This document shows positions 9,414 to 18,083 of a stretch of DNA of 64,000 nucleotides, in pieces. The DNA is from Streptomyces deccanensis (lineage in GTDB: Bacteria > Actinomycetota > Actinomycetes > Streptomycetales > Streptomycetaceae). The position numbers and the translations under genes are program-made. Each line of letters opens with the position of its first letter. The stretch's first letter is position 1. The stretch is taken from assembly GCF_022385335.1 (NCBI RefSeq), contig NZ_CP092431.1, positions 7,006,001-7,070,000 on the forward strand, read 5' to 3'. The notes below the pieces were generated by a model. The model made no database searches. It was not told the DNA's origin and saw only the letters and a list, made by a program, of their open reading frames with translations.

Positions 9414-10262
9414 GTGGCACGGAAGCTCGCCGTGATCGGAGCCGGACTCATGGGGTCCGGGATCGCCCAGGTGTCCGCTCAGGCGGGCTGGGACGTCGTC
9501 CTGCGTGACGTCACCGACGAGGCGCTCGACCGTGGCATCGGCGGCATCAGGGCGTCGTACGACAAGTTCGTGAGCAAGGGCAAGCTGGCGGCCGAGGACG
9601 CCGAGGCGGCGCTGGGGCGGATCACCGCCACCACCGACCTCGACGCCGCCGCCGACGCGGACATCGTCGTCGAGGCCGTCTTCGAGAAGCTGGAGGTCAA
9701 GCACGAGATCTTCCGGGCGCTCGACAAGATCGTCCGCGAGGACGCCGTGCTCGCCTCCAACACCTCCGCCATCCCGATCACCAAGATCGCGGCGGCCACC
9801 GAGCGTCCCGAGCGGGTCGTAGGCGTCCACTTCTTCTCGCCGGTGCCGATGATGCAGCTCTGCGAACTGGTGCGCGGCTACAAGACGAGCGACGAGACGC
9901 TCGCCGCCGCACGGGAGTTCGCCGAGTCGGTCGGCAAGACCTGCATCGTCGTCAACCGGGACGTCGCCGGCTTCGTGACGACCCGTCTCATCTCCGCCCT
10001 CGTCGTCGAGGCGGCGAAGCTGTACGAGTCGGGCGTCGCCACCGCCGAGGACATCGACCTCGCCTGCAAGTTGGGCTTCGGCCACGCGATGGGGCCGCTG
10101 GCCACGGCCGATCTGACGGGCGTCGACATCCTGCTGCACGCCACGAGCAACATCTACACCGAGTCGCAGGACGAGAAGTTCGCCCCTCCGGAGCTGATGC
10201 GCCGGATGGTGGACGCCGGTGACATCGGCCGCAAGAGCGGGCAGGGCTTCTACACCTACTGA
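9414..10262 (+). CDS. 3-hydroxybutyryl-CoA dehydrogenase
   Basis: An NAD(P)-dependent short-chain 3-hydroxyacyl-CoA dehydrogenase that interconverts acetoacetyl-CoA and 3-hydroxybutyryl-CoA. The 282-residue length is typical. The N-terminal Rossmann motif is KLAVIGAGLMGSGIAQ, the catalytic histidine lies in VGVHFFSPVPMMQLCELV, and the C-terminal helical domain has the KLGFGHAMGPLATADLTGVD signature. The usual HFFNP is HFFSP here. The GTG at 9414 follows a GGGGAG site. It fits butyrate/acetoacetyl-CoA metabolism together with the thiolase at 29952. Confidence 0.94.
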   Translation: MARKLAVIGAGLMGSGIAQVSAQAGWDVVLRDVTDEALDRGIGGIRASYDKFVSKGKLAAEDAEAALGRITATTDLDAAADADIVVEAVFEKLEVKHEIFRALDKIVREDAVLASNTSAIPITKIAAATERPERVVGVHFFSPVPMMQLCELVRGYKTSDETLAAAREFAESVGKTCIVVNRDVAGFVTTRLISALVVEAAKLYESGVATAEDIDLACKLGFGHAMGPLATADLTGVDILLHATSNIYTESQDEKFAPPELMRRMVDAGDIGRKSGQGFYTY

Positions 10263-10460
10263 CGCGGACCCGGCTGACGCCGGCGCGCGTGTCACGGGCG
10301 GCCCCTCCCACGCATGTGAACGCATGAGCCTCTCCGGCCTCACCCCTTGAGGTGAATTCGGTATCGGTTCGCTCACAGACGGCAACCTGGCGGTGTCGAA
10401 CACCGTCAGACGTTGCATCACTCAGATCACGGAGTACGAGACGCACTCACGGGAGCGCTT

Positions 10461-10784
10461 ATGTACATCAGGGGCGACCACGCCGAGCTGGTCGTCGGGG
10501 GCCGCCTCGACGTACGCAGCGCGGCGGACGCCCGTACGGTCCTGCACTCGGCCGTCGACGACGGAGCCGGCGACCTGGTGCTCGACCTGTCAGAGCTGGA
10601 CTCCTGGGACGCCACCGGACTCGGGGTGATCATGGGAGCCCACCGGCGGGCGGGACGGTGCGGACGGCGGCTGGTGCTGCGCGAGGTGCCACCGCAGATG
10701 CAGCGGCTGCTCGTGGCCACCCGGCTGCACCGGATCCTCGCGATCGAGGGCGGAATCGGTCTGGAGTCATTGCCCAGAGTGTGA
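10461..10784 (+). CDS. STAS-domain protein (anti-sigma factor antagonist type)
   Basis: A 107-residue single STAS domain. It shows the typical beta strands and the conserved phospho-site region LVLDLSELDSWDATGLGVIMGAHRRA, read here in two parts: LVLDLSEL and DSWDATGLGVIMGAHR. In true SpoIIAA-like antagonists the residue before the TGLG-type loop is serine and is phosphorylated; here it is D-A-T-G, so phospho-control at that site would have to use the threonine or be absent. ATG at 10461 with GGGAG upstream. It precedes the large P-loop gene in the same direction after 275 bases. Confidence 0.83.
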   Translation: MYIRGDHAELVVGGRLDVRSAADARTVLHSAVDDGAGDLVLDLSELDSWDATGLGVIMGAHRRAGRCGRRLVLREVPPQMQRLLVATRLHRILAIEGGIGLESLPRV

Positions 10785-10790
10785 ACGCGT

Positions 10791-10804
10791 GTACGGGCCC
10801 GTAC
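10791..10804. repeat. Perfect 14-bp palindrome downstream of the STAS gene
   Basis: GTACGGGCCCGTAC is a perfect palindrome starting six bases after the STAS stop codon. It may be a short terminator stem or a protein site. The rest of the 275-base gap to the next gene (10805-11059) shows no clear promoter by eye. Confidence 0.4.
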
Positions 10805-11059
10805 GTATGGCTCTGTGTGTGCGGGGCACCCGTGGGGACCATGTGGGCGAAACGCACCACGTTCGCAATCCTCACGAGACTGTGATGTCTCGGACGGCGC
10901 GGGACCCCGGACTGTCGGAGATACTGTGCGAAGGTTTAGGGTTCGGCTGCCCGCTGCCAGCTACCCTCGAGCGGGTTCCGGACCAGAAGCGACAGCGCGG
11001 TGTGCGACACGGCCGGGAGGGGCTCCAGCACACGAGACGCTTTTGGGGGGCTAGGACCG

Positions 11060-13711
11060 ATGGACCCGAACAACCGGGGACCCGAAGAGTACGGCCATGA
11101 CGACGCACAGGCGCAGAGCAAGCGTCCGCCACGGGACGCGCTGACGCAGGACTTCGACCGGCACGCCCCGGCGCTCGCCCGCACCGTCCAGCTCGTCTCG
11201 GGCGACTTCCTGCTCACCGTCAACCCCGTCGACGGCAGCGAGATAGAGAACTGCCCACCGCACGAAGCGCCTGGTCAGCCCGTCAAGCACACACCCGCCG
11301 AGCGCGACGCCATCGACCGCGCCGCCCGGCCGCCGGTGCCCCCGGGCCCCTCGCTGCCCCGACTGCCGCTGCTCCAGCGCGACGAGGAGAGAGCACGCCT
11401 CGTACGGCTGCTCGCGCGCGGCCGCTCCGTGCGCCTCACCGGAGCACCCGGTTCCGGTCGCACCACCCTCCTCGACGCGGTCGCCGAGGACTGCGCGGAT
11501 CTCGCCCCCGACGGCGTCGTCCGGCTGAGCGGCTTCCGGCGCACGGTCGACGACCTGCTGTACGAACTGTTCGCAGCCGTGTACAGCACACCGCTGTTCC
11601 GGCCCGCCCGGCAGCAGATCCTCGACATCGTGCGGGACATCGGCGCGGTCGTCGTCCTGGACGACCTGGAGTTCGGCGGGATCGCGCTCGACGAACTGCT
11701 CGACGCCACCCCCGAGTGCGCCTTCCTGATCGGCGCCACCCACGACACCCCCCTGCCGTCCGCCGACGCACCCCTGGAGGAGATCGTCCTCGGCGGCTTC
11801 GACCGGGCCGGCAGCGAGGAGCTCCTGGAGCGTGTCGTCGGGCGGCCGCTCACCGAGGACGAGGCGAACTGGGCCGGTGACCTCTGGTTCGAGTCCGAGG
11901 GACTGCCGCTGCGCTTCACCCAGGCCGGTGCGCTGCTCAGGCAGCGGGACCGGCTGCGGGCGGGCGCGGAGGCCGTCGACGAGTTCGGGGTCTTCCAGGA
12001 GGCGCCGCCCGTCGACGCGCCCTTCGACGCCGTCCCGGACGGTCCCGACCTGCCCCTGCCGTCGCTCGCCGAGGGGGCCGCGCCCGCCGCGCTGCTCGCC
12101 TCCCGGCTGAGCGCCTCCGCCCGCGAGACCCTCAGGTTCGCCGTCGCGCTCGGCGGGGAGATCCCGCACCAGGCGCACCTGCCCGCCCTGGTGGGAGACA
12201 CCCACGCCGACGCCGCCCTCGGCGAGCTGGTCGGCTGCGCCCTGGTGACACCTGTCGGCTCCCGCTACCGGCTCGCCGCCGGGGTGCGGACCCAGCTGGA
12301 GGCCGCCGGGTACGCCGACGACACCGAGGCGCGCGCCCACACCGCCGCCCAGCACTACGCCTGGTGGGCCGGGCACCCCTCGGTCACCCCCGAGCGGGTC
12401 TCGGCCGAGGCGGACGCCGTCCTGGCCGCCCTCACCGCGCTCGTGCCCGCGACGACACCGCCCGGCGAGGACGAGGAGAGCGCCGCCGTGGTGCTGGCCC
12501 GGCAGGCGGCGCCCGCGTTCGCCGCCGGGCTGCGCTGGAACGCGTGGGAGCGTGCGCTGCGGGCCGGTGCCGAGGCGGCCGGTCTCGCCGGCGAGACCGG
12601 CGAACAGGCCTACTTCCACCATGAGCTGGGCGTCCTCGCGCTCTGCTCCGGGCAGTTGGAGCGGGCCCGGGCGGAGCTGGAGGCCTCCATCGGCCTGCGC
12701 AACGTCCTCGCCGACAAGCGCGGCACCGTCGCCGGACGCCGGGCCCTCGCCCTGGTCGCCGACCGCTCCGGGGCGACTCCGCCCGGCGGGCGCACGGCGG
12801 CGGGGGAGGAGGTGCCGGACGCCCGTCACGAGGAGTCGGCCTCGCCGCCCGGAGGCGTGCCGTCCGCGTACCCGTCGGCCACCTCGGCCGGCGTCGGCCT
12901 CGGGGCGACGGGCCTCGGCGGTGCCGGATCCGGGGCGACGGGTTCGAACGGGACCGGCTTCGGAGCGGTGACCGGCTCGGGGGCGTGGGGGGTGGCCGGA
13001 AGCGGCGGGGTCTCCCCGACGCCGGCGGCCAAGGAGACGACGCTCGTCACCCAGCGGGTCGGCTCCAGGTCGCCCGCGCACCGGCTGAGCAGCCTCAAGA
13101 GCCTGGTCGGCGGCGCCCGGCGCAACCTGGTCGCGGCGGGGGCGGGTGCGCTCCTCGCCGCCGTCCTGGGCACCGTCGTCACCCTCGGCGCCACCTCCGA
13201 CCGCAACGGCGACACCCCGGCCGAGCGGGTCGGCGTCAACCCCTCCGCCAGCGAGGGCGTCGACGACGGCGGCCTCGTCGCGGACCGCCCCAAGGCGGGC
13301 GACGAGAACGACACCCCGGGCACCCTGCCCGAACCGACCGACCCGGGCCCCGACGGCACCTACGGCACATCGGACGACCCGACGCCGACCGACACGGCGG
13401 AGCCGTCGGACGACCCCAGCGGTACGACGGGGGCGTCGGACAAGCCGTCGCCGTCGCCGTCGAAGACGTCCCCGAAGCCGACGCCGACGGACGACCCGAC
13501 CGGTGATCCGACGGACGACCCGACCGGCGATCCGACGGACGACCCGACCGGCGATCCGACGGACGACCCGACCGGCGATCCGACCGACGACCCGACCGGC
13601 GATCCGACCGACGACCCGCCGCCCCCCGGCACCACCGACACCGCCACCGCCCCGACGGCGACGACCGCCTCGGCGACCGAGCCCGAGCCTCCGGCCGACG
13701 CCGTGGCCTGA
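11060..13711 (+). CDS. Large P-loop ATPase-like protein with C-terminal membrane helix and DDPTGDPT repeats
   Basis: An 883-residue protein. Near residues 128-140 a P-loop reads LTGAPGSGRTTLLDAVA, followed by a Walker-B-like VVVLDDLEFGGIALDELL, so the first 300 residues look like a STAND/AAA-type NTPase. Alpha-helical repeats resembling TPRs follow (for example ARAELEASIGLRNVLADKRG near 535-555). Then comes a Gly/Ala/Ser-rich linker, one membrane helix near 690-712 (NLVAAGAGALLAAVLGTVV), and an acidic Pro/Thr tail that would be extracellular. The tail contains five copies of DDPTGDPT. ATG at 11060 was chosen because upstream codons are not protein-like. Function unknown; a membrane-tethered signalling NTPase is a guess. 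Confidence 0.82.
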   Translation: MDPNNRGPEEYGHDDAQAQSKRPPRDALTQDFDRHAPALARTVQLVSGDFLLTVNPVDGSEIENCPPHEAPGQPVKHTPAERDAIDRAARPPVPPGPSLPRLPLLQRDEERARLVRLLARGRSVRLTGAPGSGRTTLLDAVAEDCADLAPDGVVRLSGFRRTVDDLLYELFAAVYSTPLFRPARQQILDIVRDIGAVVVLDDLEFGGIALDELLDATPECAFLIGATHDTPLPSADAPLEEIVLGGFDRAGSEELLERVVGRPLTEDEANWAGDLWFESEGLPLRFTQAGALLRQRDRLRAGAEAVDEFGVFQEAPPVDAPFDAVPDGPDLPLPSLAEGAAPAALLASRLSASARETLRFAVALGGEIPHQAHLPALVGDTHADAALGELVGCALVTPVGSRYRLAAGVRTQLEAAGYADDTEARAHTAAQHYAWWAGHPSVTPERVSAEADAVLAALTALVPATTPPGEDEESAAVVLARQAAPAFAAGLRWNAWERALRAGAEAAGLAGETGEQAYFHHELGVLALCSGQLERARAELEASIGLRNVLADKRGTVAGRRALALVADRSGATPPGGRTAAGEEVPDARHEESASPPGGVPSAYPSATSAGVGLGATGLGGAGSGATGSNGTGFGAVTGSGAWGVAGSGGVSPTPAAKETTLVTQRVGSRSPAHRLSSLKSLVGGARRNLVAAGAGALLAAVLGTVVTLGATSDRNGDTPAERVGVNPSASEGVDDGGLVADRPKAGDENDTPGTLPEPTDPGPDGTYGTSDDPTPTDTAEPSDDPSGTTGASDKPSPSPSKTSPKPTPTDDPTGDPTDDPTGDPTDDPTGDPTDDPTGDPTDDPTGDPTDDPPPPGTTDTATAPTATTASATEPEPPADAVA
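13490..13609 (+). repeat. Five tandem 24-bp repeats encoding DDPTGDPT
   Basis: Five near-identical 24-base units (GACGACCCGACCGGCGATCC plus ACG or ACC) lie in the 3' part of the P-loop gene. They differ only by single silent changes, which implies recent expansion. The copy number is likely to vary between strains. Confidence 0.9.
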
Positions 13712-13738
13712 CGGCGGCGGGCCGCGGGTCCCGCGTAC

Positions 13739-13764
13739 GGTGGCCGCCCATGGAGGCGGCCACC
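13739..13764. terminator. Bidirectional terminator between convergent genes
   Basis: A perfect 10-bp stem, GGTGGCCGCC (13739-13748) with GGCGGCCACC (13755-13764), encloses a six-base loop. It lies between the convergent P-loop gene and the MFS gene. Confidence 0.75.
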
Positions 13765-13782
13765 GCGCCTCGCGGGGCCGGT

Positions 13783-15240
13783 TCAGTCGCCGTCGGGCGC
13801 GGTCGTCGTCGCCGGGCGCGGGTGGCGGGGAATGGCGAGCGCGCACAGGGCGCCGGCGAGCACCACCGCGACGCCGACCCACACCGCAGGCCGCAGACCG
13901 TCGACGAACTCCTGAGGGCTCCGCGTGCTGCCGTAGGCCACGAACACGGTGCTGAGCACGGCGATGCCGAGCGCGCCGCCGATCTCGCGGACGGTGGTGT
14001 TGGCGCCGGACGCCTTGCCCGCGTGCTCCTTGGCGACCGACCCCAGGACCACCGCGGCCGTGGGGGCGAAGACGAAGCCCATGCCGATGCCCGCCACGAT
14101 CATCGGGCCGACGAGGGCGGAGTAGGGCGTGTCGGTGCCGGCGACCAGGTTGATCCAGCCGAGCCCCACGCCCTGGAGGAACAGGCCGAGCGCCATCAGA
14201 CGGCCGCCGCCGACCTTGTCGGTGAGGAGCCCGGCGACGGGGGCGACGAACATCGGCATCAGGGTCCAGGCGAGGGTGCGGACGCCGGCCTCCAGCGGGG
14301 TGCGCGGCGGCACGAGCTGGAGGTATTGGGCCAGCAGGAACAGGGAGCCGAACACGCCGAAGTACATGGTCGCCGAGACGACGTTGGTGAGCGTGAAGGC
14401 GCGTACCCGGTAGAAGGACAGCGGCAGCATGGGTTCGGGGGACCGGGCCTCCCAGGCGACGAAGGCGACCAGCAGCACGGTGCCGCCGAGGAACGCGCCC
14501 AGGACCTTCGCCGAGGCCCAGCCGTCGGGTTCGCCGTGCACGATCGCCCACACCGCGGCGCACAGCCCGGCCGCCGCCAGCAGCATGCCGACCAGGTCGA
14601 GGCGCGCGCCGGGCAGGGAGCTCTCCCGCAGGGCCATCAGGACCAGGGGGACGGCGATCACGCACACCGGCACGTTGATCCAGAAGATCCACCGCCAGTC
14701 GAGGCCGTCGACCACCGCGCCGCCCACCACGGGGCCCATGGCCACGGCCAGGCCGCTCACCCCGGACCAGATGCCGAGCGCCATTCCGCGCAGGCGCTCG
14801 GGGACCGCCTGGGACAACAGGGTCAGCGACAGCGGCATGACGGCGGCCGCGCCGAAGCCCTGGAGCGTGCGGAAGGTGATCAGCTGGGCGCTGGTGTCGG
14901 ACAGGCCGCAGCCTATGGAGGCCAGCGTGAACACGACGACGCCGACGACGAAGACCATGCGGCGCCCGAAGCGGTCCCCGAGTGCCGCGCCGGTCATCAA
15001 CAGACAGGCGAAGCTGAGGACGTAGGCGTTGACGAACCACTGGAGCTGCTGGGTGTTCGCCTCCAGGTCGACGGCCAGGGTGTGCAGGGCCGTGGAGACG
15101 ACGAGGTTGTCGAGCGCGACCATGAACATGGGCAGGCTGCACGCGACGACGGCGAGCCACAGGGGGACGCGCCGCTCGCCGGGGGCGGCCGGCTCCGGGG
15201 CGGGACTGTCGAGAACGGCGTTCTCTCCGGACAACGTCAT
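13783..15240 (-). CDS. MFS drug efflux protein, DHA2 (EmrB/QacA) type
   Basis: A 485-residue transporter with about fourteen membrane helices, the count typical of DHA2 proteins. Family motifs are visible: motif A-like GAALGDRFGRRMVFVVGV between helices 2 and 3, the D1-like LDNLVVSTALHTLAVDL in helix 1, and the motif-C-like LGIWSGVSGLAVAMGPVVGG in helix 5. It follows the DUF3291 gene on the same strand by 56 bases and both are divergent from a MerR regulator. Proton-coupled export of a toxic compound is the likely role; the substrate is unknown. Confidence 0.93.
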   Translation of the reverse strand: MTLSGENAVLDSPAPEPAAPGERRVPLWLAVVACSLPMFMVALDNLVVSTALHTLAVDLEANTQQLQWFVNAYVLSFACLLMTGAALGDRFGRRMVFVVGVVVFTLASIGCGLSDTSAQLITFRTLQGFGAAAVMPLSLTLLSQAVPERLRGMALGIWSGVSGLAVAMGPVVGGAVVDGLDWRWIFWINVPVCVIAVPLVLMALRESSLPGARLDLVGMLLAAAGLCAAVWAIVHGEPDGWASAKVLGAFLGGTVLLVAFVAWEARSPEPMLPLSFYRVRAFTLTNVVSATMYFGVFGSLFLLAQYLQLVPPRTPLEAGVRTLAWTLMPMFVAPVAGLLTDKVGGGRLMALGLFLQGVGLGWINLVAGTDTPYSALVGPMIVAGIGMGFVFAPTAAVVLGSVAKEHAGKASGANTTVREIGGALGIAVLSTVFVAYGSTRSPQEFVDGLRPAVWVGVAVVLAGALCALAIPRHPRPATTTAPDGD

Positions 15241-15296
15241 GGTGGGGTCTCCTCTGGCGGAAGGCGGCGGAAGGCGCGGAAGGCGCGGCCGGGGGA

Positions 15297-15698
15297 TCAG
15301 GAGGTGCTCTGCGCCTGCTCGGCGAGGCGGCGCCGGGCGTCAGGCCAGGCGATGGGCAGATCGGCCGAGGGGACCTGCCAGAAGGTGAAGACCGAGTCCT
15401 TCATCGTGGGCCGCAGGCCGTTCATGATCGACCGGTGCGGTTCGGTCCTCGCGTACGTGTACAGCGCCTCCTTGTCCTCCCACGCCGACAGGGTCCAGAA
15501 GGTGCGCTTCAGGGGCTCGGCGATCAGTGAGGCGCCGTAGGCCCCGGGCGCGCCGGAGACCTGCTTCCACGCGGACAGGGACTGGAGGAAGAACCGCGGT
15601 ACGTCCTTGAGCGAGCGGACCTCCAAGCGCGAGGCCATGACGAACGCCTCGGTGTCCGGTGCGGGGGTGCTGACCGTGGTCCAGCGCAGGGTGGGCAT
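15297..15698 (-). CDS. DUF3291 / monooxygenase-like dimeric alpha-beta barrel protein
   Basis: A 133-residue protein with the ferredoxin-like alpha-beta barrel pattern of DUF3291 and antibiotic-biosynthesis-monooxygenase relatives. Features include MASRLEVRSLKDVPRFFLQS, the SGAPGAYGASLIAEP strand, and the FWTLSAWEDKEALYTYAR helix that is typical of this fold. ATG at 15698 follows GAGAGG; codons upstream run into the operator palindrome. It is first in a two-gene unit with the MFS transporter, under the MerR-linked palindrome. It may modify the molecule that the transporter exports, but that is inference. Confidence 0.8.
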   Translation of the reverse strand: MPTLRWTTVSTPAPDTEAFVMASRLEVRSLKDVPRFFLQSLSAWKQVSGAPGAYGASLIAEPLKRTFWTLSAWEDKEALYTYARTEPHRSIMNGLRPTMKDSVFTFWQVPSADLPIAWPDARRRLAEQAQSTS

Positions 15699-15722
15699 GA
15701 CTGTGGCCCTCTCCGAGGAGAT

Positions 15723-15767
15723 GTTGGATACCTTCACTATCTATGTTAGACAGTGAAGGTATCCAAC
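15723..15767. promoter_or_regulatory. 45-bp near-perfect palindromic operator with face-to-face promoters
   Basis: Perfect 16-bp arms, GTTGGATACCTTCACT (15723-15738) and its complement (15752-15767), surround a 13-base centre that itself holds TCTA..TAGA. On either strand a TTGGAT -35-like hexamer is followed after 17 bases by TAGACA (rightward, 15747-15752) or TAGATA (leftward). The site therefore overlaps both divergent promoters, of the DUF3291/MFS genes and of merR. Confidence 0.85.
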
Positions 15768-15788
15768 TTCTAGTGCTGGGGGCGACCG

Positions 15789-16412
15789 ATGCGCATCTCC
15801 GAGCTGAGCCGCCGCAGCGATGTCTCCGTCGCGACGATCAAGTACTACCTCCGCGAGGGGCTGCTCCCGGCCGGACGGCAGATCTCGGCGACGCAGGCCG
15901 AGTACGACGAGAGCCATGTGCGCAGGCTCCGGCTGATCCGTGCGCTGATCGGCGTCCGAGGGCTGTCCGTCAGCACCACCCGGGAGCTGCTGGGCGCGCT
16001 GGCGGAGCACGCCGGCGACACCCATCTGCAGCTGGGCCTCGCCCTGGGGGCCATCCGGCTCACCGAGGAGGCCGCCGAGGCGCCCTCGGAGACGGGGAAG
16101 GTGGACGCCCTGGTCGAGGAGCTGGGGTGGAACGTGCACGAGTCGGCACCCGCGCGCGTGGCGCTGGCCGAGACCCTGACCACGCTGCGGACCCTCGGCG
16201 CCCCGCTCGACTGGCAGGTGCTGCTGCCGTACGCCCGCCTCGCGGAGCGCACCGCGACCCTCGACCTCGACCAACTGGAGGGGATCGAGGACTCGTTGGA
16301 GGCCGCCGAGCGCGCCCTCCTGCTGACCGTCCTCCTGGAGCCCGCGCTGCTGGCGCTCAGGCGCATGGCCCAGGAGAACGAGTCGGCACGCCGGTACGCC
16401 GGGGACCAGTAG
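15789..16412 (+). CDS. MerR family transcriptional regulator
   Basis: A 207-residue regulator. The N-terminal winged helix has the MerR start MRISELSRRSDVSVATIKYY, then LREGLLPAGR and the wing/second helix segment SHVRRLRLIRALIGVRGLS. The C-terminal effector region is about 130 residues, longer than metal-sensing MerR proteins and without a cysteine pattern, so an organic ligand is more likely than a metal. ATG at 15789 follows a G-rich site and lies 21 bases after the palindrome, so it probably autoregulates and controls the divergent DUF3291-MFS pair. Confidence 0.9.
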   Translation: MRISELSRRSDVSVATIKYYLREGLLPAGRQISATQAEYDESHVRRLRLIRALIGVRGLSVSTTRELLGALAEHAGDTHLQLGLALGAIRLTEEAAEAPSETGKVDALVEELGWNVHESAPARVALAETLTTLRTLGAPLDWQVLLPYARLAERTATLDLDQLEGIEDSLEAAERALLLTVLLEPALLALRRMAQENESARRYAGDQ

Positions 16413-16607
16413 GACTCCGTTAGGCGGCGAGCAGAACCTGCGGCAGTTCGTGAACCGGTCGACCTGGGATCCGGTTCCGGTGCGGCGGCGGGGATCGCCC
16501 GGCGATCGGTGCCCCGTGGGACCCGGCGATTTCATCCGAGTGAGGCCATGCGGCAGGGGCCACTCCCGCGCCCGCGGGTCGATTCGCGGGCACGGGAGGG
16601 GGTGCGG

Positions 16608-17279
16608 CTAGAACAGGCGCAGCTTGTCGTCCTCGATGCCGCGCAGGGCGTCGTAGTCGAGGACCGCGCAGCCGATGCCGCGGTCGGTGGCGAGGACCCG
16701 GGCCTGGGGCTTGATCTCCTGGGCGGCGAAGATGCCGCGGACCGGCGCGAGATGCGGGTCGCGGTTCAACAGCTCCAGATAGCGCGTGAGTTGCTCGACG
16801 CCGTCGATCTCGCCCCGCCGCTTGATCTCCACCGCGACGGTCGCGCCGTCGGCGTCCCGGCACAGGATGTCGACGGGGCCGATCGCGGTCATGTACTCGC
16901 GGCGGATGAGGGTGTAGCCCTCGCCCAGGGTCTCGATGCGGTCGGCGAGCAGCTCCTGCAGGTGCGCCTCCACGCCGTCCTTGATCAGCCCCGGGTCGAC
17001 ACCCAGCTCGTGCGAGGAGTCGTGGAGGACCTCCTCCATCGTGATGATGAGCTTCTCGCCCGCCTTGTTGATGACGGTCCAGACGCCCTCCTCGTCCCCG
17101 GAACCCTCCTTCAGCGTGCAGGGCGGCGACATCCAGTTGAGGGGCTTGTAGGCCCGGTCGTCCGCGTGGATCGAGACGCTGCCGTCCGCCTTCACCAGGA
17201 TCAGGCGAGGGGCCGAGGGGAGATGGGCGGTGAGCCGGCCCGCGTAGTCGACGGAGCAGCGGGCAATGACGAGACGCAT
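16608..17279 (-). CDS. nucS: NucS/EndoMS mismatch-specific endonuclease
   Basis: This is the endonuclease of the non-canonical mismatch repair of actinobacteria, which lack MutS/MutL. It cuts both strands at mismatches. The 223-residue product begins [20 protein letters not shown], the N-terminal DNA-binding half. The C-terminal RecB-like nuclease has [20 protein letters not shown] followed by [20 protein letters not shown], giving the D..ExK active-site pattern. The ATG at 17279 was preferred over an ATG three codons upstream because NucS proteins usually start MRLVIA. It is divergent from the 130-residue gene at 17675. Confidence 0.94.
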   Translation of the reverse strand: MRLVIARCSVDYAGRLTAHLPSAPRLILVKADGSVSIHADDRAYKPLNWMSPPCTLKEGSGDEEGVWTVINKAGEKLIITMEEVLHDSSHELGVDPGLIKDGVEAHLQELLADRIETLGEGYTLIRREYMTAIGPVDILCRDADGATVAVEIKRRGEIDGVEQLTRYLELLNRDPHLAPVRGIFAAQEIKPQARVLATDRGIGCAVLDYDALRGIEDDKLRLF

Positions 17280-17674
17280 GGTCGGCAACGCTACTCGACG
17301 CCGACGGGTGCGCGCGATTCGACCGCCGCGACAGCCTTCACCGGAGCCCGCTCCGCCGCCGTCGCTCCTCCCCGGGCACCGTTCGACGACACCGCCGAAC
17401 CCGCCCGCCGACTGTCGCCCTCCGTCACGCTCTCCCGCCCCTCACGTGGGCCTTCGTCGTCCCCCGGCATGTGCCGCTGTCAACTCCTGTTCGGCATTGG
17501 CTGATTGTGTGCGTCACAGGCCCTGTCGGTGCGCGCAATCTCCTGGTGCGGTCACCTTCGGTTGCTTACGGTAGAAACTGGAGGTCGCGAAGCGTGCACT
17601 CTGCGTGTTCGCCGACCCGATCTCCGCCCCTGTCCGTCAACCCCTGTTGTTGTGGGGGTGCGAGAGGAGAACCC
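17280..17674. other. Intergenic region between nucS and the divergent small gene
   Basis: These 395 bases must hold the promoters of the divergent nucS gene and the 130-residue protein gene. Both strands have short open frames that are Pro/Arg/Ser-rich and look non-coding. A good ribosome site, GAGAGGAG, is at 17662-17669. I see no strong inverted repeat or clear -10/-35 pair. Confidence 0.5.
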
Positions 17675-18067
17675 ATGTCGCTCGACGTCTCACCGGCCCT
17701 ACTCGAACAGGCCGAGCGAGGCGAGGTCGACGAAGCCGCCTTCGTCGACTGCGTCCGGACCTCCCTGCCTTACGCGTGGGAGATGATCAGCTCTCTGGTG
17801 GCCCAGCTGAAGGTCGACGGCGGAGAGTTCGCCGACAACCAGACGCCCCCGCCGGACGAGCAGGCGCGCGGGCAACTGCTCCGCGCGCTCGCCAGTGACG
17901 CGATTCGCGGCGCGCTTCAGCGGCACTTCGGTGTACGGCTGGCCTTCCAGAACTGCCACCGGGTGGCGGTGTTCCCACTGGACCCGTCCGTGGACGACAG
18001 GCTGGCCCGCTTCACCTCGATCCGCGGTCAACTCCTCAACCAGTCCCCGGAACTCCGGGACTGCTGA
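17675..18067 (+). CDS. SCO5389-like conserved actinobacterial protein
   Basis: A 130-residue soluble acidic protein that begins MSLDVSPALLEQAERGEVDE and contains FVDCVRTSLPYAWEMISSLV and a conserved core FQNCHRVAVFPL near residues 95-106. I recognise it as the widely conserved Streptomyces protein found next to nucS; no biochemical role is known to me. The ATG at 17675 has GAGAGGAG upstream. Two cysteines (FVDCV and QNCHR) are the only notable reactive residues. It is divergent from nucS, which is why a link to genome maintenance is worth considering. Confidence 0.85.
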   Translation: MSLDVSPALLEQAERGEVDEAAFVDCVRTSLPYAWEMISSLVAQLKVDGGEFADNQTPPPDEQARGQLLRALASDAIRGALQRHFGVRLAFQNCHRVAVFPLDPSVDDRLARFTSIRGQLLNQSPELRDC

Positions 18068-18083
18068 GGGCATGAAGCGCCAC

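Noticed and set aside
13490..13609. Tandem 24-bp repeats as a possible CRISPR array
   Set aside because: Units are contiguous without spacers and are in frame in a coding region, encoding DDPTGDPT.
11051..15160. A 1369-codon minus-strand open frame over the P-loop and MFS genes
   Set aside because: It crosses the convergent terminator at 13739 and two genes with good start sites and motifs. Its translation is Arg/Gly/Pro-rich and not protein-like.
17338..17470. Pro/Arg-rich short open frames in the nucS intergenic region
   Set aside because: No ribosome site, no conserved pattern, and overlapping frames on both strands.
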